From NCBI RefSeq assembly GCF_001270965.1, contig NZ_LGIA01000171.1, positions 1 to 64,000 of the forward strand: a DNA stretch of 64,000 nt, written 5' to 3'. Every line of letters begins with the position of its first letter. The stretch's first letter is position 1. Made by a program: the position numbers and the translations under genes. The DNA comes from Sunxiuqinia dokdonensis (GTDB lineage: Bacteria > Bacteroidota > Bacteroidia > Bacteroidales > Prolixibacteraceae). The notes under the pieces are model-generated. The model was not told where the DNA came from. It was given only the letters and a program-made list of their open reading frames with translations, and ran no database searches. This document shows, in pieces, positions 1 through 7,802 of the stretch.

Positions 1-85
1 GGTCCATCATGCGGGCGACCACTTTATTTTCGTCACGCGGCAAATAGCCTAACTTGGCTTCGCCCTGGAAGAAAGTTATTACCAT
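1..85 (-). CDS. HIRAN-domain protein fragment (runs off window)
   Basis: The minus strand reads open from an ATG at 85 to the window edge. It contains a stretch (AKLGYLPRDENKVVARMMD) that matches the end of a HIRAN domain, whose core is usually 'GxLGYVPRxxNxxiAxll'. HIRAN domains are small DNA-binding modules that recognise damaged or single-stranded 3' ends. Normally about 50 residues of the domain come before this motif. Here only about eight do, and cas6 begins 23 bp away on the other strand, so the 5' part of the gene seems to have been lost. The likely reading is a truncated gene at the left edge of the CRISPR region. The family call rests on one short motif, and the rest of the protein lies outside the window. 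Confidence 0.4.
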   Translation of the reverse strand, partial: MVITFFQGEAKLGYLPRDENKVVARMMD

Positions 86-107
86 AAAATAAAAATGAAG
101 GTTTTTT

Positions 108-887
108 ATGAGATTTAGAATCACATTCAACCGTACCGGAAAACAGCGCATGCTTCCCATCGATTACCAGTATTTTTTGAGCGCATGGATTTACAAGGTG
201 ATTGGCCAGGCCGACCGGGAGTTTTCCAGCTTTCTGCATACCGAAGGTTATTCCTCCGGATACAAACATTTTAAACTGTTTTGCTATTCGCCCCTAAACT
301 TTGGGCGGCCCCGGTTATGGAAAGAAAAGGCGTTATTCGAAATCCAGGCCGACCAGCTTTTTCTGCACGTTTCCTTTCGCATGCACGAAGCCGCCGAGAA
401 ATTCATCATTGGCCTGTTCAACCGGCAGCAACTCTATCTTGGAGACCGGTTTAACGGGCTTGACCTCGAAGTGACCCAGGTGGAGCGCCTGCCTGAGCTC
501 GCCCTGATGGAAACAACCAACTATAAAGCCTGGTCGCCGGTGGTGGTAAGCTACAAAGAAGAGAACCGGCACACCTATGCCCAGTATATGCCGCCCGGTG
601 CGGACGGCTACGAAGCCTTTCTGAAAGAAAACCTTCTCAGTAAATACCAATCCATTCCGAATGTGGAGCCACTGCCCGAAAATTTCGCTTTCAGCCTACA
701 GGTGCATGGTGTTCCAAAATCGAAGCTGATTACCATCAAGCCAGGTACGCCGCAGCAAAGCAAGGTGCGGGGTTTTGTGTATGACTTTACGCTCACTTGC
801 CCGGTCAAACTGCACCAGCTTTTGCTCGACTGCGGAATTGGGGAGAAAAACTCGATGGGTTTCGGCTGGGTAGAGCCGGGGGATTGA
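108..887 (+). CDS. cas6: Cas6 CRISPR pre-crRNA endoribonuclease
   Basis: A protein of 259 residues with the Cas6 RAMP layout: an N-terminal beta-strand start (MRFRITF) and a glycine-rich loop near the C terminus (CGIGEKNSMGFGWVE, about residues 242-256), which is the family signature. Cas6 cuts within each CRISPR repeat and leaves an 8-nt 5' handle. For the array in this window that handle would be ATTGAAAT. It is the first cas gene and lies about 1.7 kb upstream of cas3, separated by a broken transposase and an HU-like gene, so it is probably not transcribed as one tight unit with the interference genes. Length is normal for type I-B Cas6 (220-270). The catalytic residues cannot be named with certainty; His46 in the N-terminal half is a possible general base. 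Confidence 0.9.
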   Translation: MRFRITFNRTGKQRMLPIDYQYFLSAWIYKVIGQADREFSSFLHTEGYSSGYKHFKLFCYSPLNFGRPRLWKEKALFEIQADQLFLHVSFRMHEAAEKFIIGLFNRQQLYLGDRFNGLDLEVTQVERLPELALMETTNYKAWSPVVVSYKEENRHTYAQYMPPGADGYEAFLKENLLSKYQSIPNVEPLPENFAFSLQVHGVPKSKLITIKPGTPQQSKVRGFVYDFTLTCPVKLHQLLLDCGIGEKNSMGFGWVEPGD

Positions 888-1202
888 AGAGATTGAGGAA
901 ACAAAGCTTCGTCAGCGGTTAAAAGCGCCGATGGGCATAACAAGATTAAGTGGCATTAAAATAAATAGTAGAATCGACAAGATCTAAAACATGCAAGAAA
1001 TCGAACCACTGACCTACGGGAGGTACTACCACATTTATAGTCATGGGGTTGGCAACCGCGATTTATTCCGTGAAACCGACAATTATGACTACTTTCTTGA
1101 CTTATACGATAAGCATATCAGTCCGATTGCCGAGACATATGCCTGGGTGCTGATGAAGAACCATTTTCATTTGTTGGTGAGGATCAGAAACGTTGATGAA
1201 TG

Positions 1203-1241
1203 TTTAAACCTGACAGGTTTCGAAAACCTGTCAGGTTTAAA
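1203..1241. repeat. Perfect 18-bp-arm palindrome inside the RAYT gene
   Basis: Left arm 1203-1220 (TTTAAACCTGACAGGTTT), a 3-nt loop CGA, and right arm 1224-1241, perfectly complementary. It is translated in frame as part of the transposase (LNLTGFENLSGLK). Related palindromes with the core TGACAGG...CCTGTCA occur inside cas3 (3410-3434) and after cas5 (8465-8498). Confidence 0.9.
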
Positions 1242-1410
1242 ACCGCTGCACCAACATTTTTCCAACTTATTTAACGCCTATACAAAAGCTTTCAACAAAT
1301 ACTACGAAACCCGAGGCAGCCTATTCGAACGCCCTTTCAAACGTAAGCGAATTCACCATAAAGCCTATTTTAAAAGTATCGTCCTCTATATTCACAACAA
1401 CCCTGTCCAC

Positions 1411-1720
1411 CCTGTCAAATAATTTCAAATTTTCAGCATGAAACAGTTCTATTACATATACGTGTTGCGAAGCCTGAAGGACGAGAAAAACTATACAGGC
1501 TATACAAAAAATTTAAAATTAAGATTTGAACAGCATACCAATGGTGAAGTAGAATCGACCAGAAACAGACGGCCGCTGGTTCTAATTTATTTTGAAGGTT
1601 GTTTGAATCAACAGGATGCCATGCACCGGGAAAAGTATTTGAAAACCCACTACGGGATAATGTATTTGAAAAACAGATTAAAACAATGGAGCAATGAAGG
1701 TTCAAATCTTATTTGACAGG
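1411..1720 (+). mobile_element. 310-bp GIY-YIG mini-element with terminal inverted repeats
   Basis: The element has 12-bp perfect terminal inverted repeats, CCTGTCAAATAA (1411-1422) and TTATTTGACAGG (1709-1720). It is flanked by a target duplication, GTCCAC(C), at 1405-1411 and 1721-1727. The only gene inside is the GIY-YIG protein. Its insertion interrupts the RAYT reading frame, and exact removal restores it. The ends share the CCTGTCA core with the dispersed palindromes in this locus, which suggests a common recognition sequence. Confidence 0.8.
1438..1716 (+). CDS. GIY-YIG nuclease family protein
   Basis: A 92-residue single-domain GIY-YIG protein of the UvrC N-terminal/Slx1-like group. 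The motif is seen as 'YYIYVL' near residue 5 and 'YTGYT' near residue 19, followed by the conserved Arg in 'LRFEQH', the 'TRNRRPL' segment and the catalytic-type Glu in 'HREKYLK'. Proteins of this size are common orphans in Bacteroidota. Here the gene almost fills a 310-bp element bounded by inverted repeats and a target duplication, inserted in a transposase gene. It is therefore a good candidate for the protein that moves its own element, acting as a nickase or homing-like nuclease. That role is inference; no function in CRISPR immunity is implied. Confidence 0.85.
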   Translation: MKQFYYIYVLRSLKDEKNYTGYTKNLKLRFEQHTNGEVESTRNRRPLVLIYFEGCLNQQDAMHREKYLKTHYGIMYLKNRLKQWSNEGSNLI

Positions 1721-1975
1721 GTCCACCATGGATTTTGCAGTCACCCGCTGGAATACCCTTGGAGCTCGTATCTGACCTGCATTTCGTTAAAACCGACAAA
1801 ATTAAAAAGAGACACCGTAATGGGATGGTTTGACAATGAGGCGAATTTTAAAAACAAGCACAACGATAAAGTAGACCTAAAAAAAATTGAAAGATGGTTA
1901 GAACTATAGTTAATCCGGAAAAGAGATTACCAGTCGCACCCTACGGGAATTTATAAATTTTTAATCGCAACCGAT

Positions 1976-2362
1976 ATGAGTATTAAATTTAAAGTAATTG
2001 AACGCGGCGAACCCGGAGTCGTTGGCGGAGGCACCAAGAAGTATTATGCAACAGCCGTATCATCGGGAGAAATGTCGCTCGAAGAGGCCACTGCTGCAAT
2101 CGAGGAGTCAAGCACCGTAAGTGGAGCCGATATCCGTGCGGTACTTTACGCGCTGGTTTCCCTGATGTCCAAATCGCTGGCCAAGGGGGAAATTGTTCGA
2201 CTGGGCGACTTGGGAAGCTTGCGGATGAGCGTCAGCAGCAAGGCCGAAGCCGCTGCTGATGATGTCGCATCATCCAGCATTACCGGGGTAAAAACAATCT
2301 TTACCCCCGGCCCCAGGCTGAAAGATGCCATGAAGCTGATGAAGTACGAAAAAGTCTCTTAA
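1976..2362 (+). CDS. HU-like DNA-binding protein (Bacteroidota HU-related family)
   Basis: A 128-residue basic protein related to HU/IHF. It opens with a short beta segment (KFKVIERG...KKYYATAV), a helical dimerisation part (residues about 35-70) and a C-terminal part with the 'GDLGSLRMSV' strand and 'FTPGPRLKDAM' ending typical of the Bacteroidota HU-related family. Such proteins bend DNA. Bending by IHF is needed for spacer integration in type I-E systems, so a resident HU-like gene between cas6 and cas3 may matter, but it may equally be a chromosomal bystander. A 7-bp inverted repeat (GCCGGTT...AACCGGC, 2390-2421) follows its stop codon. Confidence 0.8.
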   Translation: MSIKFKVIERGEPGVVGGGTKKYYATAVSSGEMSLEEATAAIEESSTVSGADIRAVLYALVSLMSKSLAKGEIVRLGDLGSLRMSVSSKAEAAADDVASSSITGVKTIFTPGPRLKDAMKLMKYEKVS

Positions 2363-2389
2363 TAACAGGCTTCAAACGATTCACTAAAA

Positions 2390-2520
2390 GCCGGTTGATC
2401 CTTTGACTGGAATTAACCGGCTTGATGCCCAAAAATCATAAGCGTCAAATGCAAAAATGATGCTTATGATTTTAAAAATGATAAGCATGAAATTGGAAAA
2501 CCATAAGCATGAAATTTGGA
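2390..2520. repeat. Inverted and direct repeats upstream of cas3
   Basis: This stretch carries GCCGGTT/AACCGGC (2390-2421) and a perfect 12-bp inverted repeat AAAATCATAAGC/GCTTATGATTTT (2432-2443 and 2462-2473). Two further direct copies of ATAAGCATGAAATT follow, at about 2480 and 2503. The repeated CATAAGC/GCTTATG motif occurs at least four times in 80 bp just before cas3. It could be a regulator binding region or decayed repeat DNA. No gene is seen. Confidence 0.6.
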
Positions 2521-2602
2521 TCTAGTCCTGAAGGGTCTTTAATAGCTATCAGGATTGGGGAATAACGCGGTTTGGAAAAAGGGGAAAAAATTGAAACGAA
2601 AT

Positions 2603-5119
2603 ATGAAGATTGAAAAATTTTACAAATCAACTACAGGCTTTGCACCGTACCAATATCAATTAAAGGTGGCGGAGCTATTACTAAGTGGGGAAAATGTGAT
2701 ACTTACCGTCCCTACGGGTGCAGGAAAAACATGGGCTTCGGTTATTCCATTCCTGTACGCTCAGCAAACAGGTAAATTAGAGTTTCCTCAAAAGATGATT
2801 TATAGTCTCCCTCTTCGGACACTTACCAATTCCATCTATTCCGATGTTACCAAAGTTCTAAAAGAGAATGAAGCATTTGAAGGTGCAGCATCTATTCACA
2901 CAGGCGAATACAAAAATGACCAACACTTTGAAAACGATATTATCTTTTCAACCATTGATCAATCGCTGAGTAATTTTTTGTGCTTCCCGCTTTCTCTATC
3001 GAAACGACAAGCAAATGTTAACGCTGGTGCTATGGTTGGAAGTTATTTAGTATTTGATGAGTTCCATTTACTTGACCCCAAATTGTCAATGGCAACTACA
3101 ATTGGGATGTTGAAGACCCTGAAAAACCTGTGTCGGTTTTGCATCATGACTGCCACATTGAGCGAGGAATATATAAACAATTTGAAAGAAGCTGTTAATG
3201 CAGAGGTTGTTTCAATCAATGATTTTCCAGATGATGCGGCAATAGTTAATTCGTTAAAAGTTCCTGAAGGACGCAAAGCAAAGAAGACTGTAGTTGTAAA
3301 AGATGAAACGATTAATGCCCAAACGATATTAAAACGGCACATGAAGAAAACTATTGTCATTTGCAACCGCGTTGAAAAAGCACAGCAGCTTTATAACGAT
3401 TTAATTTCTCTGACAGGGTTCGAAACCCTGTCAGGGATAAACCACAAAAATATCATCTGCCTCCATTCCCGTTTTTTTGATGAAGATCGAAAAAAGAAAG
3501 AAGAAGATTTAAAACAGCTTTTTGGAAATAAAAACGGAGAAAGTGCCATTCTGATTTCAACGCAAGTGATTGAAGCCGGAATGGATATTTCGTGCGACAC
3601 GATGCATGTTGAAATTTCGCCAATCAACTCCTTTTTACAACGTGCAGGGCGCTGCGCTCGTTGGGAAGGCGAATATGGAGAAATCTTTGTGTATGATATT
3701 CTGGAATTGGAGGAACACGAGAAGCTTGAAATTGAAACGGCCAATGAGGAGGAAGAAAAACAAAAGAAAGCAATCAATAATAAATACTTGCCTTACGATA
3801 AGAAGCTTTGTGAGAAAACGTATGCAAAACTAAAAGACGTTTCATCACTCGACAAAGATATTTCACAACAGTTGGTTGATGAAATCCTGACAAATCAGGA
3901 ATTGGCAGATTTCACACTCATTAAACAGGGAAACTTTAACCGTTCCAAAATGCAACAGTCTTGGGAGACCTGTGAAAAGAACATGTATTCCCAGACAATA
4001 CGCGACATTCAGAGCATTGAGATTGCAATTATTGATACTGCAAGGGAGACGCGAGATGCATTTATGCCATATAAATTCCAAACGATCGGACTGTACAAAT
4101 GGTCGTTTATTAAATGGTCTAAAGAGATTCTCGAACAAAACGAAGATGTAATTTTCAAAGCTGAAAGCAACAAAGACTCACAGTTTATTGACTGGGATAC
4201 TTTAGACAAAGAGGGCTTTACCTTAAAACCAATCAATGATCCGTATTTGCTCAAAAATTGCTACGATACCGTTTTTGTCGATAAATCCGTATTCAGATAT
4301 ACATCAGGGGCTGGTCTCGAAATGGGCGCAGGAAACACGTGTTCGCCGCTCAAGCCTTATGAGAAAAAAGAAAAAGAAACGATCGAATACCGAAAAGACA
4401 CCTTTTGGCAGCACAACAAGGCTATTATTGGTTGTTACGAGCAGGAATTTAAAACCAACCTTCAGTTTGCATTTAAGCAACTGGATAAATACTGGGGCGA
4501 AAGTATTGATTGGGACAAACTGATCAAAGCCATGATTTGCCTGCACGACTACGGAAAGCTTAATGCTGCTTGGCAGAAGCCAATGAGAGAACTGCAAATA
4601 CTCAAAGGCAATTATGAACCCGATGAAGTTTTAGCTCACAGCGATTTTAACGAACTTACCGACAAAGAAATTGAAAAGCAAAGCGGAGCAAAGAATAAAC
4701 CACCTCATGCAGGAGCAGGAGCATTTGCATTTATTGAAAGTGCAGAGGCAATAATTGACTCAACTGAATATGAAGATCTCGCCAATTCAGTTTCAACAGC
4801 AATATTAAAACATCATGGAGTTGAAACCGAAACATACGCGGATTTTGAAATCACACAAGTGCATTACAAAGAAATTGAACGGTTACTTGGGGAGATTGAT
4901 ATAAAAGCAACACTCCCACAAAAAGCACGAGGCGGAAGATTGACAGACTATGTACCTCAAAACAACGAAGAATGGGTAATTTATTTTCTACTCGTTCGGA
5001 TACTTCGATTATGTGATCAGAAAGCGACAATGAATCTTGAAAAATATCTAAAAATATCAGACCATGTATTCCAAATTCAAAGTAAAAAAAGGAACCGGAA
5101 CATATTCCGACACGATTGA
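2603..5119 (+). CDS. cas3: Cas3 helicase-nuclease with C-terminal HD domain
   Basis: A superfamily 2 helicase followed by an HD nuclease; it degrades target DNA recruited by Cascade. The helicase shows Walker A (VPTGAGKTW), the DExH box as DEFH (FDEFHLLDP), motif III (TATLS) and motif VI (QRAGRCAR). The HD part is near the end: CLHDYGK, then LKHHGVETE. HD after helicase is the reverse of the usual Cas3 order. The start chosen is ATG 2603 (MKIEKFYKSTTGF); a TTG start at 2555 would add 16 lysine-rich residues with no domain. An in-frame palindrome adds about ten residues (LTGFETLSGI) between the two helicase lobes. The 3' end overlaps cas8 by 56 bp, indicating tight coupling. Confidence 0.92.
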   Translation: MKIEKFYKSTTGFAPYQYQLKVAELLLSGENVILTVPTGAGKTWASVIPFLYAQQTGKLEFPQKMIYSLPLRTLTNSIYSDVTKVLKENEAFEGAASIHTGEYKNDQHFENDIIFSTIDQSLSNFLCFPLSLSKRQANVNAGAMVGSYLVFDEFHLLDPKLSMATTIGMLKTLKNLCRFCIMTATLSEEYINNLKEAVNAEVVSINDFPDDAAIVNSLKVPEGRKAKKTVVVKDETINAQTILKRHMKKTIVICNRVEKAQQLYNDLISLTGFETLSGINHKNIICLHSRFFDEDRKKKEEDLKQLFGNKNGESAILISTQVIEAGMDISCDTMHVEISPINSFLQRAGRCARWEGEYGEIFVYDILELEEHEKLEIETANEEEEKQKKAINNKYLPYDKKLCEKTYAKLKDVSSLDKDISQQLVDEILTNQELADFTLIKQGNFNRSKMQQSWETCEKNMYSQTIRDIQSIEIAIIDTARETRDAFMPYKFQTIGLYKWSFIKWSKEILEQNEDVIFKAESNKDSQFIDWDTLDKEGFTLKPINDPYLLKNCYDTVFVDKSVFRYTSGAGLEMGAGNTCSPLKPYEKKEKETIEYRKDTFWQHNKAIIGCYEQEFKTNLQFAFKQLDKYWGESIDWDKLIKAMICLHDYGKLNAAWQKPMRELQILKGNYEPDEVLAHSDFNELTDKEIEKQSGAKNKPPHAGAGAFAFIESAEAIIDSTEYEDLANSVSTAILKHHGVETETYADFEITQVHYKEIERLLGEIDIKATLPQKARGGRLTDYVPQNNEEWVIYFLLVRILRLCDQKATMNLEKYLKISDHVFQIQSKKRNRNIFRHD
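3410..3434. repeat. Palindrome inserted in frame in cas3
   Basis: Arms CTGACAGGGTT (3410-3420) and AACCCTGTCAG (3424-3434) around a CGA loop. It is the same family as 1203-1241 and is read as LTGFETLSG inside Cas3. Flanking Cas3 sequence (YNDLIS...NHKNIICLHSRF) would be continuous without it. Confidence 0.85.
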
Positions 5120-6800
5120 AGCATTTGGATTAGCCAATTTGCTTAATGAAATCCAGAACAGAGTCGAGCTTAATCGTCCTAAGTTGTGGATTGAGGATAA
5201 AGGTTTGTATTATGAACTCACCTCAAGACCTGAAATTCAACTTGAACAAATTCGAAAACTTAGCTACTTCCCATTATTTCAATATGTAGTTCGAGATACG
5301 TCAGAAACTTTTGATGAAGACTATTTCGATTATCCGAAGCAACGTGATTTGAAAAAAGAACGACAAGAACTCACTCAAAAAGCTTATAAAGAGTTTACAG
5401 GCAAAGACAAGTCAGGCCAATTAAAACTAAAACTCAGAGAGATTGAACGCATCTATTCCGAAGAGAAATTTATATCACCACAATTGGATGTTTATAGTCA
5501 AGCATCAACCAACAATAATTTTGAAGTTTTCAAAAAGCTATATAACAACTTTTATTTAAACAAAGTTTCATTCCCTATATTGATTAAATATATTTTTGAT
5601 TTTTATTCAGATAATCCAGTTGTTCTAAACTCTAAAAACTTACAGTTTTTTAATGATAAGGTTACGGCATTGCAAATTTATAACCCAAATTCGGGTAAAG
5701 GACAAAACAGACCAAAAGCATCTGGTTCTGGAGCTAAAGGAATAGATTCAACATGGATAAGCGAAACAATGAAGATATCAGGAGCTTTAACCAACATGCT
5801 ATGTCAACTAGTTAAGGTTGGTAGTAGTTATGATATGAAAGTTGTTGTGCCCGACTTCAAGAAAGCTGAATACAATTTACAGAGACAAATTGTACTGTCA
5901 TTCAAAAAAAATATAAAAGGAAATACTCCTTTGAAAGTTGATATTCTGAACCTTTTAATCGTCAACAAACAACTCTTAGAAAATACCGAGGAATACAAAG
6001 GCTTTAAAGCAAAAAATATCTTAACAGGACTTCATTCAACCTATCAAAAGGATTTGGGACAAAATAAGGCAGTTGTGAATATTGCCGAACTCCTAACTCC
6101 CGATTTTATTGAATTCGACACTGAAGATGAAGCAAAAGATTGGGTGGAATTTTTTATAGAGCAGATCAATATTATTGGGAGCATTGAAGAATTAGGTGAT
6201 GCAACACAGGGCTTGATTGCTTATCGAACATTCTTAACCAGCTCACATTTTCAAAGCTGGACTAAATTCATTTTCTGGTATGCAGGGCACATCATGTCAA
6301 ATTTTTCAAGAAATAAATACGCATTGCCATTTAAAGTAACATCATTAAATAAATTCTTTAAAAATATGAATATGAATGAATTTAAAATCTCTGAGATCAT
6401 CTCCAATGAGGGATTTCAGAAAGTGGCTTATGCCATTCGCAAAAGTACGGTAACCTTGCAGTACACACCAAAAGACCAACGTAAGTTTGAAATCCGATAT
6501 GGATTAGCTCAAACTTTGCAAAACAAATCAAAATCAGCAGCTGATTTAGCAGGATTCATTGGTGAATTTATTGCCACTTTTAATGCAGAAACAGCGCGTT
6601 ATGCTGAAAAAAACGGCACAGTCTTAAGAGCAAATATTCGCGAGAATGAATTAAGTATGTTTTATGGACTTCTTGATAAATATCCATCTAAAGTTGTCGG
6701 GGCCTTGCTCGCATCATATGGCTTTGCCTTGACCGAAAAAGAAGCAAATAAGGTTGGGGCTGAAGAACAGATTGTAAATGAAGCATCAATAGAACAATAA
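5064..6800 (+). CDS. cas8: Cas8-like large subunit of type I-B Cascade
   Basis: A 578-residue protein between cas3 and cas7, the position of the Cascade large subunit that recognises the PAM. The start (MYSKFKVKKGTGTYSDTIEAFGLANLL) resembles the N termini of Cas8b/Cst1-type proteins. No other Met occurs for more than 200 residues, so the start inside cas3 (56-bp overlap) is well supported. Mostly alpha-helical and lysine-rich; the paired CXXC motifs of some Cas8 groups are absent. The C-terminal third is helix-rich (ADLAGFIGEFIATFNAETARYAEKNG) and could serve the Cas11-like role that type I-B systems often encode within Cas8. The assignment rests mainly on position, size and the N-terminal motif, because Cas8 proteins diverge strongly. 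Confidence 0.8.
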   Translation: MYSKFKVKKGTGTYSDTIEAFGLANLLNEIQNRVELNRPKLWIEDKGLYYELTSRPEIQLEQIRKLSYFPLFQYVVRDTSETFDEDYFDYPKQRDLKKERQELTQKAYKEFTGKDKSGQLKLKLREIERIYSEEKFISPQLDVYSQASTNNNFEVFKKLYNNFYLNKVSFPILIKYIFDFYSDNPVVLNSKNLQFFNDKVTALQIYNPNSGKGQNRPKASGSGAKGIDSTWISETMKISGALTNMLCQLVKVGSSYDMKVVVPDFKKAEYNLQRQIVLSFKKNIKGNTPLKVDILNLLIVNKQLLENTEEYKGFKAKNILTGLHSTYQKDLGQNKAVVNIAELLTPDFIEFDTEDEAKDWVEFFIEQINIIGSIEELGDATQGLIAYRTFLTSSHFQSWTKFIFWYAGHIMSNFSRNKYALPFKVTSLNKFFKNMNMNEFKISEIISNEGFQKVAYAIRKSTVTLQYTPKDQRKFEIRYGLAQTLQNKSKSAADLAGFIGEFIATFNAETARYAEKNGTVLRANIRENELSMFYGLLDKYPSKVVGALLASYGFALTEKEANKVGAEEQIVNEASIEQ

Positions 6801-6822
6801 TAACCAATAAAATAAAAATATC

Positions 6823-7800
6823 ATGACAAAACAAATTGCATCTATCTCAATCAGTGGTGAAATCACCCTGAACATGCACTCTTTAAATAACGAAGGAGGC
6901 GAAGGAAACCAAATTATGACCCGCCAATTAACTATCGTTGACAAAGATGGTCAGGAACATACCGTTAACGGCATCAGTGGTGACATGTTTAAGCATATAC
7001 ATGCAGGGCATTTGGTTAACCATTGTATCGATAACGGAATTGAACTAAGCCAATATTCAAGAGCATTAAATCCCAACCGAATTTCATCGGCTGAATTACT
7101 GAGCTACATTACGGAAAGTAAAAAGAAAAATGAAAAAGCAGGTGTAGTAATTGATGCACTTATCAACTCTTGCACGGTCTGTGATACGCATGGAATATTA
7201 ATCACCGATAAAATTGGGGACAATAAAGATAGTTCAAATACACCACGCAAATCAGTAATTGAATTTGGCTGGACAATTGGCATTCCAGGAAAGAACAACA
7301 GCGAGACCTATTTGCATACAAAGGTGGTTCATAGTTCTACCGGAGTGAAAGGTGAAAGTTCAAACGAAGGTCAAAATATTTTTCACCGTCCAGCCAATCA
7401 TGGAGCTTATGCTTTCGTTTGCAATATCGACACCTACCGAATTGGATTCAATGACATTGACAGGATTTATTCAATTGATGACGACAAACGCCAAGCACGG
7501 TACAAGGCAATTTTGCAGTCTTTATTGAGTTCCTTTTTGAATCCACGAGGTGCAATGACCAGTAGTCAGAAGCCTCACATTACTGATTTCAGGGGGGTTG
7601 TAACTTATTCCGAAAAATTGATTCCTGCCCCAACTGTTAGCTCAATAAATCCTGAATACGTTCAAGAAATTGGAATGATCACCTCGAATTTAAATGAAAT
7701 TGAGAATGGGGCAATCACGGCTATCGAATTCAATGGATTAGGCGAACTCTCGGGAATTATCAAAGACCTAATAGCAGAACAACCTTATAAACTAAGCTGA
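6823..7800 (+). CDS. cas7: Cas7 (DevR/Cst2-like) crRNA-binding backbone subunit
   Basis: A 325-residue RAMP protein of the DevR/Cst2 branch of Cas7. Recognisable parts are the N-terminal strand 'IASISISGEITLNMHSLNNEGG', the 'NGISGDMFKHIHAGHL' segment, the 'FGWTIGIPGKNNSETYLHTKV' segment and the late 'FLNPRGAMTSSQKPHI' motif. Cas7 polymerises along the crRNA to form the body of Cascade. It starts 22 bp after cas8 and ends 2 bp before cas5, so the three genes are one transcription unit. The original DevR is a Myxococcus developmental gene of the same family; nothing here suggests a developmental role. Confidence 0.9.
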   Translation: MTKQIASISISGEITLNMHSLNNEGGEGNQIMTRQLTIVDKDGQEHTVNGISGDMFKHIHAGHLVNHCIDNGIELSQYSRALNPNRISSAELLSYITESKKKNEKAGVVIDALINSCTVCDTHGILITDKIGDNKDSSNTPRKSVIEFGWTIGIPGKNNSETYLHTKVVHSSTGVKGESSNEGQNIFHRPANHGAYAFVCNIDTYRIGFNDIDRIYSIDDDKRQARYKAILQSLLSSFLNPRGAMTSSQKPHITDFRGVVTYSEKLIPAPTVSSINPEYVQEIGMITSNLNEIENGAITAIEFNGLGELSGIIKDLIAEQPYKLS

Positions 7801-7802
7801 AG

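Larger units (their letters stand above)
991..1909 (+). pseudogene. REP-associated Y1 transposase (RAYT), split by a GIY-YIG element
   Basis: The first part (991-1411) encodes the N terminus of a Y1/IS200-type single-strand transposase with the HUH motif (NHFHLLV). The frame then runs into a stop at the edge of an inserted element. After 1728 the same protein resumes (HGFCSHPLEYPWSSY, a typical RAYT C terminus) and ends at 1909. Removing the insertion plus one copy of the duplicated target rejoins the frame exactly into a 200-residue protein across 'YIHNNPVH|HGF', so the gene was intact before the insertion. The probable catalytic Tyr lies in 'VLYIHNNP'. RAYT proteins move short palindromic REP sequences. 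A palindrome of that kind is present in frame inside this gene (1203-1241). The split copy is presumably inactive. Confidence 0.85.
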
